NCBI RefSeq assembly: GCF_020905375.1
Contig: NZ_JAJJBU010000027.1
Span: 59,774-123,773, forward strand
DNA: 64,000 nt
From: Arthrobacter cryoconiti
Lineage (GTDB): Bacteria; Actinomycetota; Actinomycetes; Actinomycetales; Micrococcaceae
Direction of reading: 5' to 3'
Shown here: positions 1-8,503 of the stretch, in pieces
Layout: each line of letters opens with the position of its first letter
Position numbering within the stretch: position 1 is the stretch's first letter
Notes under the pieces: generated by a model
The model's database searches: none
Told to the model about the DNA's origin: nothing
What the model saw: only the letters and a program-made list of their open reading frames with translations
Program-made: the position numbers and the translations under genes

Positions 1-530
1 CGGCCGGTGGAGAAATCCATTTGGTGGATCTGCAGTTTCCAGGGCAGCGTCGTGGGGTCACCATAGAGTTCATTGTTAAACCAGTTCCCCCACCGGCCAA
101 GGCCCTGGGCAATCAGGAGCCCGGGGGCGGCGGCATCGATCAGAGCCGTGAAGGGCACCTGGTGGCGGCGGCAGCCGATATAGGCGCCCACCAGGCCCAC
201 GGCGATGGCGCCCCAAATGCCCAGCCCGCCGTCCCAGATCTTCAACGCGTCCCAGGGGTTCTTTCCGGGCACAAAGTACAGTTCCGGGTCCGTGATGACG
301 TGGTAGAGGCGACCGCCGGCAATGCCGAAGGGCACCGCCCACATCGCAATGTCCAGAACCACCCCGTCCCGGCCGCCGCGGGCGGTCAGCCGCCGGCTGG
401 TGAGCCATATGGCAATGACAATGCCGGCCAGAATGCACAGGGCATAGAACCTGATTGTGAGTGGCCCGACCTGGAAGGCACTGACGGTGGGTGAGGGGAT
501 GAGAAAAGGGGCCAGTGTGGCTGGATTCAT
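1..530 (-). CDS. lgt: Prolipoprotein diacylglyceryl transferase Lgt, 3' end outside window
   Basis: Transfers diacylglycerol from phosphatidylglycerol to the lipobox cysteine of prolipoproteins in the cytoplasmic membrane. Translating the minus strand from the ATG at 530 gives 176 residues before the window edge. They carry the family landmarks GGRLYHV (about residue 72), WDGGLGIWGAI (about 97) and GRWGNWFNNELYG (about 143), the last holding the essential Arg/Asn region. At least four membrane segments are visible. It starts 13 bp after the stop of the multicopper oxidase, so it is probably the last gene of the copper operon. With lspA at 51.7 kb, this replicon carries two of the lipoprotein-maturation enzymes, which fits the many lipoproteins encoded here. 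The C-terminal part cannot be judged. Confidence 0.93.
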   Translation of the reverse strand, partial: MNPATLAPFLIPSPTVSAFQVGPLTIRFYALCILAGIVIAIWLTSRRLTARGGRDGVVLDIAMWAVPFGIAGGRLYHVITDPELYFVPGKNPWDALKIWDGGLGIWGAIAVGLVGAYIGCRRHQVPFTALIDAAAPGLLIAQGLGRWGNWFNNELYGDPTTLPWKLQIHQMDFSTG

Positions 531-543
531 GGTGGGTCCGGTC

Positions 544-2100
544 TTAAGTGAGGTAGGAGAAGACGCCCATCATGCCGCGTTCAGCATGGTAGGCATTGTG
601 GCAGTGGAAGAGCCACTGGCCCGGATTGTCGGCATCGAACTGGACCGTAACGGTCTGCATGGGACGGACAATGACGGTGTCCTTGCGCGCCCCGGTGGCA
701 CCGACCTGGAAGGTGTGGCCGTGGATGTGCATGGGGTGCCACATCATGGTCTCGTTGACGAACTTCACCTCCACCCGCTCACCGGCCTTGATGTCAAAGG
801 CATTCGCAAGTGGTTTGGCCATGTCGAAGCGCTGGTTGTTGATGCCCCAGTCGTAGCTCATCATCCCGCCGGTCAGGCGCACCTCATGGGTGCGGTCCGG
901 TGTCTTGGCCGGAAGGTTCACGGACGGGTCGGCGGTGAGCTGGCCGCCGTCGACGACCTTTCCAGTCAAGGACTTGGGAAGGCTGGCCGCCGCGGGGGCC
1001 CGCGCGGTGCCCGTGGAGACCAGCCCGTAGGTCATTTGGGCCTTTCCTTCGGCCAGGGCGAGGACGGGGGTGTAACCGTCACGGACGGTCAGGATCGCAT
1101 CGATGCGCTCACCCATCCCGAGCACGACGGCGTCGACCTCGGTGTGCTTGACGGGGAAGCCGTCGGTGTGGGTCAAGGTCAGCTTCTGACCCGGGACCCC
1201 GACCCGGTAGGCGGTGTCCCCGGCGGCATTGATGACGCGCAACCGGATCCGGTCCCCGGCCTTGGCCGTGACGGTTTCCGGGTTGCCGGGGTCCCGGCCG
1301 TTGAAGAGATGGAAGGGATAGGCGACGTCCCCGGCGTCCCCGCCCAGGAAGTCACTGGTGGCACCCATGAGCATGCCACCGCCACCGCTTCCTTGGGTCA
1401 TGCTGCCCATGTTCATGCCGCCGCTGCTTCCCTGGGTCATGCCGTCCATGCTGCCCATGCCCTTGGAGAGTTCTTTCAGGACCTCATCCGGGGTCCCGGT
1501 GACGCCGTCGATCCAGTCATCCAGGACGATCACCCAGTCCCTGTCGTACTTCAGCGTCTCCTTCGGATCCTCGATGATCAGGGCACCGTAGAGGGCGCGT
1601 TCGCGCTGCATCTCCACATGGGAGTGATACCAGTACGTGCCCGAGTGGGGAAGCTTGAAGCTGTAGGGGAAGTCCTTGCCGGCGGCGACCGCGTCTTGGG
1701 TGAGGCCCGGGACGCCGTCGGCGTTGTTGCGCAGGGCCAGTCCGTGCCAGTGGATGCTGGTGCCTTCGGTGAGCTTGTTGGCGATGGTGACGGCCAGCTG
1801 GTCTCCGGCCGTGCCGCGCAGGGTCGGGGCAACGAGGGCGCCGTCGTAACCCCAGGTGGTGATCTTCTTCCCCGCCAAGGTGGTGGAGAACGGTCCGGGA
1901 GTGAGGGTTTGGGTGATTGATTTGCCGGTGGAGGCCCGCCGTGCCTCGTACTCGTCGATGAGTGGATTGGTGGGCAGGATGCGGGTGGTCTGGCCGGTAG
2001 CAGTCTTGGTCGGTGTGGGTGTGCAGGCAGCCAGCGTCGCTGCGGCGGTGGCCGCAACGGAGAGTCCCAGGAACGAGCGGCGGTTCAGTTGGTATGTCAT
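544..2100 (-). CDS. Tat-exported multicopper oxidase with Met-rich insert (CueO/CopA-like)
   Basis: Predicted copper-dependent oxidase, acting outside the membrane, that would oxidise Cu(I) to Cu(II). The start at 2100 (518 aa) is chosen because AAAGGA lies 7 nt upstream and the product then begins with a twin-arginine signal (RRSFLGL, Arg7-Arg8) and a lipobox LAAC (Cys26). A longer frame to 2187 would run into ccdA. Copper-site motifs are all present: HWHGL (about 115), WYHSH (about 155), HPMHIHGH (about 452) and HCHNAYHAERGMMG (about 498), giving the type 1, 2 and 3 centres. A Gly/Met-rich stretch at about residues 210-250 resembles the Met-rich copper-loading segments of CueO and CopA. It lies between ccdA and lgt in a minus-strand operon. 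The substrate is inferred. Confidence 0.92.
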   Translation of the reverse strand: MTYQLNRRSFLGLSVAATAAATLAACTPTPTKTATGQTTRILPTNPLIDEYEARRASTGKSITQTLTPGPFSTTLAGKKITTWGYDGALVAPTLRGTAGDQLAVTIANKLTEGTSIHWHGLALRNNADGVPGLTQDAVAAGKDFPYSFKLPHSGTYWYHSHVEMQRERALYGALIIEDPKETLKYDRDWVIVLDDWIDGVTGTPDEVLKELSKGMGSMDGMTQGSSGGMNMGSMTQGSGGGGMLMGATSDFLGGDAGDVAYPFHLFNGRDPGNPETVTAKAGDRIRLRVINAAGDTAYRVGVPGQKLTLTHTDGFPVKHTEVDAVVLGMGERIDAILTVRDGYTPVLALAEGKAQMTYGLVSTGTARAPAAASLPKSLTGKVVDGGQLTADPSVNLPAKTPDRTHEVRLTGGMMSYDWGINNQRFDMAKPLANAFDIKAGERVEVKFVNETMMWHPMHIHGHTFQVGATGARKDTVIVRPMQTVTVQFDADNPGQWLFHCHNAYHAERGMMGVFSYLT

Positions 2101-2126
2101 GGAGGAATCCTTTGAAACGTGTGTCG

Positions 2127-2876
2127 TTAGACGGGGGTGATGAAGGTGCCGGAGAGGTTTTGTAGTTGGTAGATCCACTGCATCCACACGCCGCTAACCA
2201 TCAGGACACCGAGCAGGATGAGCATGCTCGCCCCTGCAAGGTTGACGATGCGGATGTGTCGGCGTATGAAGCCCAGGATCTGGGTGACCCAGCCCAGTCC
2301 GAGGGCGACGAGGAGGAAGGGGAGGCCCAAGCCTAGGCAGTAGATGAATGCCAGCAGGGCTCCGCGCCAGGCGCTGCCGGAGGTTACGCTCAGGGCCAGC
2401 ACGGCACTAAGCGTGGGCCCCATGCACGGTGTCCACCCCAGACCGAAGACCACGCCCAGCAGCGGCGCCCCACCGAGCCCTGTGCGGCGGGTCAGGGTGA
2501 GTTTGCGGGTCTGCTGCAGCCAGGAGAATTTGCCTAACAACACCAGCCCCATGATGATCACAACCACGCCCAGGACGCGCATGAGCGGGTCCTGCCAGCG
2601 CAGCAGCCAGGACCCGATCATGCCGAAAGCCGCCCCATAGGCGGTAAACACGGCGCCGAAACCGAGCACGAATAAGCCGACACCGGCCAGTACGCGTCGC
2701 CGGTTCCGTGGCTGGTTCGGGTCGGTCAGCCCAGAAACATAGCCCAGGTAGCCAGGTACCAGTGGCAGGATGCAGGGCGAGAGGAAGGAGACGATGCCGG
2801 CGATCAGTGCCAAGGGCATCGCCACGAGCAGGGCCCCGGAGGTGACGGTGGTGGCGAAGTACTCTCCGATACTCAT
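2127..2876 (-). CDS. ccdA: CcdA/DsbD-type thiol-disulfide membrane transporter
   Basis: Moves reducing equivalents across the cytoplasmic membrane to extracytoplasmic thiol proteins (cytochrome c maturation or thioredoxin-like partners). The 249-residue product has six predicted membrane segments and the paired family motifs [20 protein letters not shown] (Cys35) and [17 protein letters not shown] (Cys near 150), the two redox cysteines. The start at 2876 is preferred because it clears the upstream gene, whose stop is at 2881. A longer frame to 2972 would overlap that gene. Its place between a lipoprotein and a multicopper oxidase suggests it keeps copper-handling thiols reduced. That role is inference. 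Confidence 0.9.
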   Translation of the reverse strand: MSIGEYFATTVTSGALLVAMPLALIAGIVSFLSPCILPLVPGYLGYVSGLTDPNQPRNRRRVLAGVGLFVLGFGAVFTAYGAAFGMIGSWLLRWQDPLMRVLGVVVIIMGLVLLGKFSWLQQTRKLTLTRRTGLGGAPLLGVVFGLGWTPCMGPTLSAVLALSVTSGSAWRGALLAFIYCLGLGLPFLLVALGLGWVTQILGFIRRHIRIVNLAGASMLILLGVLMVSGVWMQWIYQLQNLSGTFITPV

Positions 2877-2880
2877 GGGG

Positions 2881-3756
2881 CTAGGATGCCGCCGGGCGGA
2901 AAGTTGCCCCGCCATCGGTGGAGACCTGGACACCATCGGTGGTGGACGCCCAGAGCCACGGCTTGCCAGCACTGCCTTCCTTGGCGGTGACCGCTTCGAC
3001 CTGGCCGCTGATCTTCCCCGTGGCGGTCCAGCTCAGGCCCGCATCAGAGGACACGTAGACGGTGCCATCCGGGGTTACCCCGACCGCCTCCGTTGGCGCC
3101 TTCTCCACGGAGGCGGCTATGGCGGCGAATTGGATGACCGGGGAGCCAGGGACACTGCGCCAGCTCTTGCCTCCATCGGTGGAGCGCTGCACCCCCTCCT
3201 GGGTGGTGGCCAGCACCACCGAGGAGGCGGGGCTGCCCGCCAGCACGGCCGGGGTGAACGTCGCCGTGGATGTCTGCCACGTGGTGCCGTCGGTGCTGGT
3301 GCGCATTTGCCCGTCGAAGGCAACCAGTCCACCCCCACTGACGGTCAGGGCGTGGAAGTCCGACTGCCCGCCCCTAGAGACCTGCTGCCACGTCTTCCCG
3401 GCATCGGCGGAGCGGATGAGCCCGACCGGGTTCGGCAGGGAAGTCCCTGGTCCCGGGTGTCCGGAGGCAAAATAGACATTCGGATCCCCGGTGGGAGTGA
3501 ATCCCATCAGGTCGATGGTGTCACTGACCTTCACCGGGGTCTTCTTGCTCGCGTCGAAGAGGCCATCGTGGGTGGCCAGCAGGATCTTGGTGGTGACCGG
3601 ATCCACGGTGATGCCATGGACATGACTCACGGTGGCCGCGGGGGCGGGGCTCGGGGGCGGTGTAGCTGACGAGCATCCTGCCAAGGCCAGGGGCGCGAGC
3701 ACAAGAGTGGCGGCCAGGGGAAGACGGGCACGCAAAAAGGCGGTACGGGGTTTCAC
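2881..3756 (-). CDS. Lipoprotein of the sialidase/BNR-repeat-like fold (F510_1955 family)
   Basis: A 291-residue predicted lipoprotein, with lipobox LALAGC (Cys28) after a basic N-terminus. The GTG at 3756 is chosen because GGAG lies about 6 nt upstream. The body holds repeated Asp-box-like elements ([39 protein letters not shown]) typical of beta-propeller BNR proteins. An early HVHGITVDP motif is characteristic of the F510_1955 family, often annotated as a glycosylhydrolase although no catalytic residues of sialidases can be recognised. It sits in the copper operon directly before ccdA (4-bp gap). The function is unknown; an extracytoplasmic copper-associated role is inferred only from context. 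Confidence 0.8.
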   Translation of the reverse strand: MKPRTAFLRARLPLAATLVLAPLALAGCSSATPPPSPAPAATVSHVHGITVDPVTTKILLATHDGLFDASKKTPVKVSDTIDLMGFTPTGDPNVYFASGHPGPGTSLPNPVGLIRSADAGKTWQQVSRGGQSDFHALTVSGGGLVAFDGQMRTSTDGTTWQTSTATFTPAVLAGSPASSVVLATTQEGVQRSTDGGKSWRSVPGSPVIQFAAIAASVEKAPTEAVGVTPDGTVYVSSDAGLSWTATGKISGQVEAVTAKEGSAGKPWLWASTTDGVQVSTDGGATFRPAAS

Positions 3757-3844
3757 GGGGGACTCCAAAAGTACGAAAGGGGGAAGGCTGTGGTGGTGGT
3801 CCGGAGGGTGTCGGACCGCCACCGGAAGTGCTGGTACCTGGAAG

Positions 3845-4441
3845 CTACAGGGCGGCGAGCAGGTCCTTCATGTTCTTAATTTCGGTTTCCTGGGAGGCGA
3901 CGATGCTCTTAGCCAGGGCCACAGCATCAGCGTTTTTGCCGTCGGTCACTTCGGACTTGGCCATCTCGACAGCACCCTCATGGTGGGCGATCATCTGGGT
4001 CAGGAACAGCTTGCTCGCCTCAGTTCCCTGGGCGGCCTTGAGTTTGTCCAGGTCTGTGGCGCTCATCATGCCGTTCATGCTGTGATTGCCGGCCATGGCG
4101 GTGGGTTCGGACCAGCCGGTGAGCCAGGTGTTCATCTTCTTGATTTCGGGCCCCTGGGCGGCCTTGATGTCCGTGGCCAAAGCCATAATCTTGGGATCCA
4201 GGCCGGACTTGGCGAGCATGATGTCACTCATCTGGACCGCCTGGACGTGGTGGGGCGTCATCATTTGGGCGAACGTCGTGTCGGCGGCATTGTGCTCCCC
4301 GGTCGTGACGGTCGCTTCCACGGTGGAGGTGGTTGAACCTCCATGGTTCATCCCGGGCATGGAGCCACCATCGGTGGAGCATCCGGCCAGGGCGATCATG
4401 GCGGCAGCAGCGGTGGCGGAAAGGGTCAGAAATTTCTTCAA
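3845..4441 (-). CDS. DUF305 (CopM-like) lipoprotein
   Basis: A 198-residue predicted lipoprotein of the DUF305 family, four-helix proteins with His/Met-rich copper sites such as cyanobacterial CopM. The TTG at 4441 is chosen because GAAGGA precedes it by 9 nt and it yields a signal peptide ending in ALAGC (Cys21). A longer frame to 4525 has no site. The duplicated DUF305 signatures MMTPHHVQAVQMSDIM and MIAHHEGAVEMAKSE are clear, and Met-rich SMPGMNHGG follows the lipobox. It precedes the BNR-like lipoprotein in the same direction. Copper binding on the outer face of the membrane is known for some members of this family and inferred here. Confidence 0.88.
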   Translation of the reverse strand: MKKFLTLSATAAAAMIALAGCSTDGGSMPGMNHGGSTTSTVEATVTTGEHNAADTTFAQMMTPHHVQAVQMSDIMLAKSGLDPKIMALATDIKAAQGPEIKKMNTWLTGWSEPTAMAGNHSMNGMMSATDLDKLKAAQGTEASKLFLTQMIAHHEGAVEMAKSEVTDGKNADAVALAKSIVASQETEIKNMKDLLAAL

Positions 4442-4548
4442 AGGGAACAGTCCTTCACTAAAACGAATCTCAAGCGTGTGCAGCGCTGCCCTGGTTGCAG
4501 GGCGCGTCGATGAGGACCTGCCCATGATGGGCGGGCCTGGGCATCGGT

Positions 4549-5007
4549 TTACGTTCTGCTGATCGAGAGTTGATTCAGTGAGGGAGGATCGGGGAACCGG
4601 TCGGAGGACTTGTGCCCGGGCATGGCGGTGAGCACCGCGGGGGAGGAAAGCTGGGTGCTACCTGAGGGCAGGGGAACACTCAAGACGGCGGCCCCCAACG
4701 AGGGGACACAGGCCCCATGCATGGCCATGCAGCCGCACACCGTCAGCGGACCGACCTGAGACGGTCCGCCCGGTCCGGCAACCACGCCATCGGCCGGCAT
4801 GGCGTGGACAGAACCAGTAACTGGTGGGGTCGCGACGACTGGTGCTTCAACAGCACCGCTCATGCTTGCCGCGGTCATCGGTGCCGCCTGCGCCCCGCCA
4901 ATCACATGCATGCCGAGGATTCCCCCGACAACGGCAAGCACGACGGCGAGCAAGCCGCCCCAGCGCAGCAAGGATCCCACCGTCGGCACGATATGGCGTG
5001 AACGCAT
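4549..5007 (-). CDS. Small DUF6153-like membrane-anchored protein
   Basis: A 152-residue protein with one N-terminal membrane segment (LLRWGGLLAVVLAVVGGILGMHVIGG), followed by an Ala/Pro/Met-rich external part holding CGCMAMHGAC, a compact Cys/Met/His cluster that could bind Cu(I). The start ATG at 5007 has AGAGGA 5 nt upstream. The LLRWG...LGMH pattern resembles DUF6153 proteins found beside DUF305 genes in actinobacterial copper clusters; the family name is from memory and not certain. It is the first gene of the 5007-to-1 minus-strand run and has a pair of direct repeats in its leader. Confidence 0.7.
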   Translation of the reverse strand: MRSRHIVPTVGSLLRWGGLLAVVLAVVGGILGMHVIGGAQAAPMTAASMSGAVEAPVVATPPVTGSVHAMPADGVVAGPGGPSQVGPLTVCGCMAMHGACVPSLGAAVLSVPLPSGSTQLSSPAVLTAMPGHKSSDRFPDPPSLNQLSISRT

Positions 5008-5020
5008 GGGATCCTCTCTA

Positions 5021-5064
5021 TATTGTCCGGGGCGGTTTTCGGGTCGTTGTGTATTGTACGGGGC
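5021..5064. promoter_or_regulatory. Direct repeats in the leader of the copper operon, possible operator
   Basis: TATTGTCCGGGGC (5021-5033) and TATTGTACGGGGC (5052-5064) differ at one base and lie 31 bp apart, about three helical turns. They sit 14-57 bp upstream of the first gene of the minus-strand copper operon. On that strand the AT part reads as -10-like CAATA. No known regulator's consensus was recognised, so this could be a binding site or duplicated promoter elements. Confidence 0.4.
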
Positions 5065-5181
5065 CAGACTGGCTAAACACTCAGATCACGGTCAGCGTCC
5101 AACATCTGGGGGTGAGCCTAGGCGCGCCCAGACGCTCCTCGGTCACTTTTCCCGGCAGTCGCTGGTCGATGGAGGGGCTAG

Positions 5182-5523
5182 CTAGGCGGGCGCGACAGCG
5201 TAGCCGGCTTCAACCACTGCGGCTTGGATGTCCGAGGGCGCAGCGGGACCGGCAATCCTCAGGATCGAAGAGCCTCCGGTGACGAGTTCAACGGTAGCGG
5301 ATTTCACTCCGAGAACCCTTGAGGCTGCTGTCTCAACGCTCTGAACGCAATGCCCGCAGGTCAGACCTTCCAGCTGGTAGCTGGTGGTGGCGGCAGCGCT
5401 GTCGAAGCCGACCGGAGCAGCAGGCGCCTCCGCCGTTGAGCAGCAGGCACAAGGGCTTTCGGCCAAGGGGAGGGTCGCGGCGGGGGCGGCAGGGGTGGCT
5501 TCGTTTAGTTCGGTTCCGCACAT
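5182..5523 (-). CDS. copZ: CopZ-like heavy-metal-associated domain protein with Cys-rich N-terminus
   Basis: Predicted cytosolic Cu(I) chaperone. The C-terminal 65 residues form an HMA ferredoxin-like domain with the metal loop GLTCGHC. The N-terminal half is unusual for CopZ: MCGTE at the start and CACCS at about residue 25, adding four cysteines. The start at 5523 has AAAGGA about 9 nt upstream. A CsoR-type operator lies 113 bp upstream (5636-5652), so copper-induced derepression is likely. No copper P-type ATPase of the CPC type is in the window, so its delivery partner must be elsewhere. Confidence 0.88.
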   Translation of the reverse strand: MCGTELNEATPAAPAATLPLAESPCACCSTAEAPAAPVGFDSAAATTSYQLEGLTCGHCVQSVETAASRVLGVKSATVELVTGGSSILRIAGPAAPSDIQAAVVEAGYAVAPA

Positions 5524-5635
5524 GATGAGGTGATTCCTTTGTATAGGGGGTCAAGGGTGCGTTGCGGGTTGAACGGCAGTGGCGGCCGGAGTGATCTGGG
5601 ACGAGACAAACTACTTCACTAACAACAATCCGAAT

Positions 5636-5652
5636 ATACCCCTTAGGGGTAT
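5636..5652. promoter_or_regulatory. CsoR/CstR-type operator upstream of copZ
   Basis: ATACCCC-TTA-GGGGTAT, a perfect 7-bp inverted repeat of the GC-rich type recognised by CsoR-family repressors. It lies upstream of the minus-strand copZ-like gene. The only CsoR-family gene in the window (33293-33550) looks like a persulfide sensor rather than a copper sensor, so the cognate regulator may be encoded elsewhere. Confidence 0.8.
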
Positions 5653-5986
5653 CAAATTCAAGTGGCCGCCTTCCCTCCAAGTCACCTTCCCTCAGGTGCG
5701 GCGGCGACCTCGTTCCAACCCTTGTGTGCCGTCAGCATTGAGGACCGGGATACCCTCAACCCCGATGCTCACTAGCAAGGCCCCTGTTGGACCGGCCCGG
5801 ACTAGTGATTCGACTCCATTGTCGCAGATACCCCCGTGGCGTATATTGGGCCGGAGGCGGGGCCGATGCCTGGTACGAGAGAGGACGAGCCATGAGAGAC
5901 CACGCTCGTCACGGAAAATCCTCTGAATCGTTCATAGCCTCGGCCCTAGTGCTGTCGGGTGAGGACCCTAGCGAGAGGGGTGTTGG
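5653..5986. other. Intergenic region before the complex I-like cluster
   Basis: No convincing gene on either strand. It must hold the promoter of the plus-strand nuo-like operon. No operator or riboswitch was recognised in it. Confidence 0.5.
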
Positions 5987-6337
5987 ATGTCCCCGTATGT
6001 GAGCGTGTTCATCGTCGTTGCTGTGTCCCTTGCGGCGATCGGCGGCCTGTATCTGCTCGGACGTGCAGTCTCCGTCTCCAGCGATACCGTCGAAGTGCTT
6101 CCGTTCCAGTCGGGCTGGAAGCCTCAAGAGCACGCGTTGTCTCGTTTCCATGCCCGCTGGTATCCGATGACACTGGTGTTCCTCGCCTTCGACGTCGAGA
6201 TGCTGTTCATGTACCCGTGGGCCGTCGTGGTTGCCCAGATGGGCACCGAGGTGGTCATAGAAATGTTCGTCTTCCTCGGCGTGCTCGTTGCTGGCATCAT
6301 CTGGGCCTGGCGGGAAGGAGCTTTCCGGTGGGTCTAA
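5987..6337 (+). CDS. nuoA: NADH-quinone oxidoreductase subunit A homologue
   Basis: A 116-residue membrane protein with three predicted helices. FQSGWKPQEHALSRFHARWY followed by FLAFDVEMLFMYPW matches the NuoA core. The usual YESG is FQSG here, so an otherwise conserved Glu is Gln. The start ATG has GAGAGGGG 6 nt upstream. It is the first gene of an eight-gene run with overlapping ends. In normal complex I this subunit joins the membrane arm to NuoB/D near the quinone site. Here the soluble partners are replaced by the next gene. Confidence 0.92.
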   Translation: MSPYVSVFIVVAVSLAAIGGLYLLGRAVSVSSDTVEVLPFQSGWKPQEHALSRFHARWYPMTLVFLAFDVEMLFMYPWAVVVAQMGTEVVIEMFVFLGVLVAGIIWAWREGAFRWV

Positions 6338-7569
6338 ACAGGGTATTCGCTCGCCTGTCCACCGGCCGTGTCCATGTCCTCATTTTGGAGATCCCGGGCT
6401 ATTCACTGTTGCGCATGCACGCGGAGGCTGCGATCACCGCCCGGGGCTGGGTGCTCGCCGAAGCTCCTGCCGACGCCGATGTCCTGCTTGTGTGCGGCGA
6501 AGCCACAGGCACGTTCGATGAGATCGCCGACGGGCTCTGGAACCAGATCCCCACCCCCCGCCACCGCACCGTCATCGTCGCCCTCGACGCGATGGCCGCC
6601 ACTCTTGATTCGATCCCCACCGTTCTGACCGACCAGCAGAGGCAACTCGCCGATGCCCGGCAACGCCCCCAGCGCATCGAACAGGACATAGGCACGCACT
6701 CCGACGAAGACACAGACCCTGGCCACCACAGCACCCAAGAGCCTGGACACGCCGCGATGCACCATGGCCACGACAACGGTCAAGACCACGCAGAGATGCG
6801 GCACAACGGGCACGGCGCCCCTGCCACCGACGCTGATACAGGCGCCGACATGGATAGGGGAGATATGGAAATGCCCGGGCTGGATATGGGTGAGATGGAC
6901 ATGAGCCACATGGACATGTCCGGTCCGGCCGGCATCCCGCTTGCCAGCGGTGACGAGAGCGACCGCGACGGCCTTGAGATGGACGTCACCCATCTCACCC
7001 TCGGCCCGATCCTGCCCCACTGGCCCGCCGGTCTGGTGGTGCACTGCACGCTTCACGGTGACATCATCGGCGAAGCCCTCGTCGAACTCCTGCCCGGCCG
7101 CGAAGCAGCAGAAGCCCCGTCCGGGCCGCTGGCTGGGGCCATGGTCAGAGCTGCGGAACTCTGTGATGCCGCCGGGAACCTGCTCTCCGTCGCCGGGTGG
7201 GAACCTGTCGCGGCAAAAGTTTTACGGGTCCGCGATGAGCTCCTCACAGAAACCGCCTCCGGGCGAATTGCCGCAAGATTACACCGAACGTTAAGGCAGG
7301 TTGCCCGTTCACGGACCCTGCGATGGTCCCTTGCAGGCATCCCCAAGGCCGCCGGGATCGATGCACGGGCGAGGCTGCACGACTGGCTGAGCACCGCTGC
7401 TGCGCTGCTGGCCGGCGAACCACTCCCGGCGGATGAGTCCGACTGGCCGGCGACCCTTGACGACGTTCGGGGTGCGTTGATCGGGCAGGAACTCTCCACC
7501 GCCCGGTTGGTTATCGCTTGCATCGAGTCCTCCCGGATCAGAACGCTGATGGGGGTAAGTCATGGATAG
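6328..7569 (+). CDS. Degenerate NuoB-NuoD-like fusion with His/Met-rich linker
   Basis: 413 residues from the GTG at 6328 (GGGAAGGAG 7 nt upstream), overlapping nuoA by 10 nt and nuoH by 8 nt. Residues 1-100 resemble the second half of NuoB (ADVLLVCGEATGTFDEI, then WNQIPTPRHRTVI), but the cysteines that hold cluster N2 are missing. Residues about 115-220 are a hydrophilic linker rich in His, Met, Asp and Gly (for example MDRGDMEMPGLDMGEMDM). From about 222, THLTLGPILPHWPAG and HGDIIGEALVELLPG resemble the N-terminus of NuoD/hydrogenase large subunits; the remainder is weakly NuoD-like. It occupies the place of nuoB-C-D-E-F-G. Family assignment is by eye and tentative. It could bind copper or other soft metals through the linker. 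Confidence 0.65.
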   Translation: MGLNRVFARLSTGRVHVLILEIPGYSLLRMHAEAAITARGWVLAEAPADADVLLVCGEATGTFDEIADGLWNQIPTPRHRTVIVALDAMAATLDSIPTVLTDQQRQLADARQRPQRIEQDIGTHSDEDTDPGHHSTQEPGHAAMHHGHDNGQDHAEMRHNGHGAPATDADTGADMDRGDMEMPGLDMGEMDMSHMDMSGPAGIPLASGDESDRDGLEMDVTHLTLGPILPHWPAGLVVHCTLHGDIIGEALVELLPGREAAEAPSGPLAGAMVRAAELCDAAGNLLSVAGWEPVAAKVLRVRDELLTETASGRIAARLHRTLRQVARSRTLRWSLAGIPKAAGIDARARLHDWLSTAAALLAGEPLPADESDWPATLDDVRGALIGQELSTARLVIACIESSRIRTLMGVSHG

Positions 7570-8503
7570 TACGGTCACCGGTGCCCTTTGGGCGCTGATC
7601 CTGCCATTTGGCTTGGCCGTGGCGGCTCTGCTGGCCGCGGCCGGGAACGCTGTTCTGGACAGCCGTGCCCGTGGCTTGTCCGCCACGGCGGGCATGGTCG
7701 CACCTGTACGGGAGACCGCGCGTTTGCTGCGCCAACAGCGCCGGACACTACCCGGTGCCGACAGTCTGTTGTGGCGGATCGGCGGTGCCGGGCTGGCCGT
7801 GGCCGCGGTGCTGAAGGTTCTGGTGATCCCATTCGGTAATTTCACGTTCGCCGACCTCCCTACCGGGCTGGTCTGGTTCAACGCCATGGACGTGCTGCTC
7901 TGGGCGCTGTGGTGGCTGCTGGGCTGGGGCGCCAACAGCGGCTGGTCCCTGGTGGGCGGCTACCGCTTCCTGGCCCAGGCGCTCTCTTACGAGCTGCCTC
8001 TCATGTTTGCCCTGACAGCACCGGCGGTCGGTGCCGGAAGTCTCCGCCTGCTCGACATCCAGGACGCCCAGGACGGTCTCTGGTTCGTGGTCTGGATGCC
8101 CGCCGCATTCCTGGTCTACGCGGCGTCGGTCGTCGCGTTCTCCTCCTGGGGCCCCTTCCAGACCGCTACGGGACGGGACGCCGCCGGGGGCGTGATCGCC
8201 GAACTCAGCGGCGTCGACAGGCTCCTGGTCCTCGCCGGGCGTTATATGGTCCTGGTCGCGGGGGCGGCCTTTGCGGTCCCGCTGTTCTTCGGAGGAGGCT
8301 CCGGCCCCTGGCTTCCCGGTAGCGTCTGGGTGATTGTGAAGTCCCTTGCCCTCGTTGCCGTGTTCATCACCGCACGCAGGCTGTTCCCGACCCTGCGCCC
8401 CGAGCGCCTCGCCGAGATCGCCCTGGTGCTGGTCATGCCGCTGGTCCTCATCCAGGTGGCCGTCGCTGCCGTCATCGTCGTCGTGAACGGAGGGGCACTG
8501 TGA
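7562..8503 (+). CDS. nuoH: NADH-quinone oxidoreductase subunit H homologue
   Basis: A 313-residue polytopic membrane protein. NSGWSLVGGYRFLAQALSYE matches the NuoH signature for the cytosolic loop and helix next to the quinone chamber. The acidic quinone-entry loop, normally PFDLPEAE-ELVAGY-TEYSG, is here GPFQTATGRDAAGGVIAEL, with most acidic residues lost. Its start overlaps the previous gene by 8 nt and its end overlaps nuoJ by 4 nt, implying coupled translation. Membrane-arm identity is secure; activity toward quinone is doubtful given the loop. Confidence 0.9.
   Translation: MDSTVTGALWALILPFGLAVAALLAAAGNAVLDSRARGLSATAGMVAPVRETARLLRQQRRTLPGADSLLWRIGGAGLAVAAVLKVLVIPFGNFTFADLPTGLVWFNAMDVLLWALWWLLGWGANSGWSLVGGYRFLAQALSYELPLMFALTAPAVGAGSLRLLDIQDAQDGLWFVVWMPAAFLVYAASVVAFSSWGPFQTATGRDAAGGVIAELSGVDRLLVLAGRYMVLVAGAAFAVPLFFGGGSGPWLPGSVWVIVKSLALVAVFITARRLFPTLRPERLAEIALVLVMPLVLIQVAVAAVIVVVNGGAL

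Noticed and set aside
457..1920. 487-codon plus-strand frame
   Set aside because: Antisense to the multicopper oxidase, whose copper motifs are complete; its product is low-complexity and matches no family.
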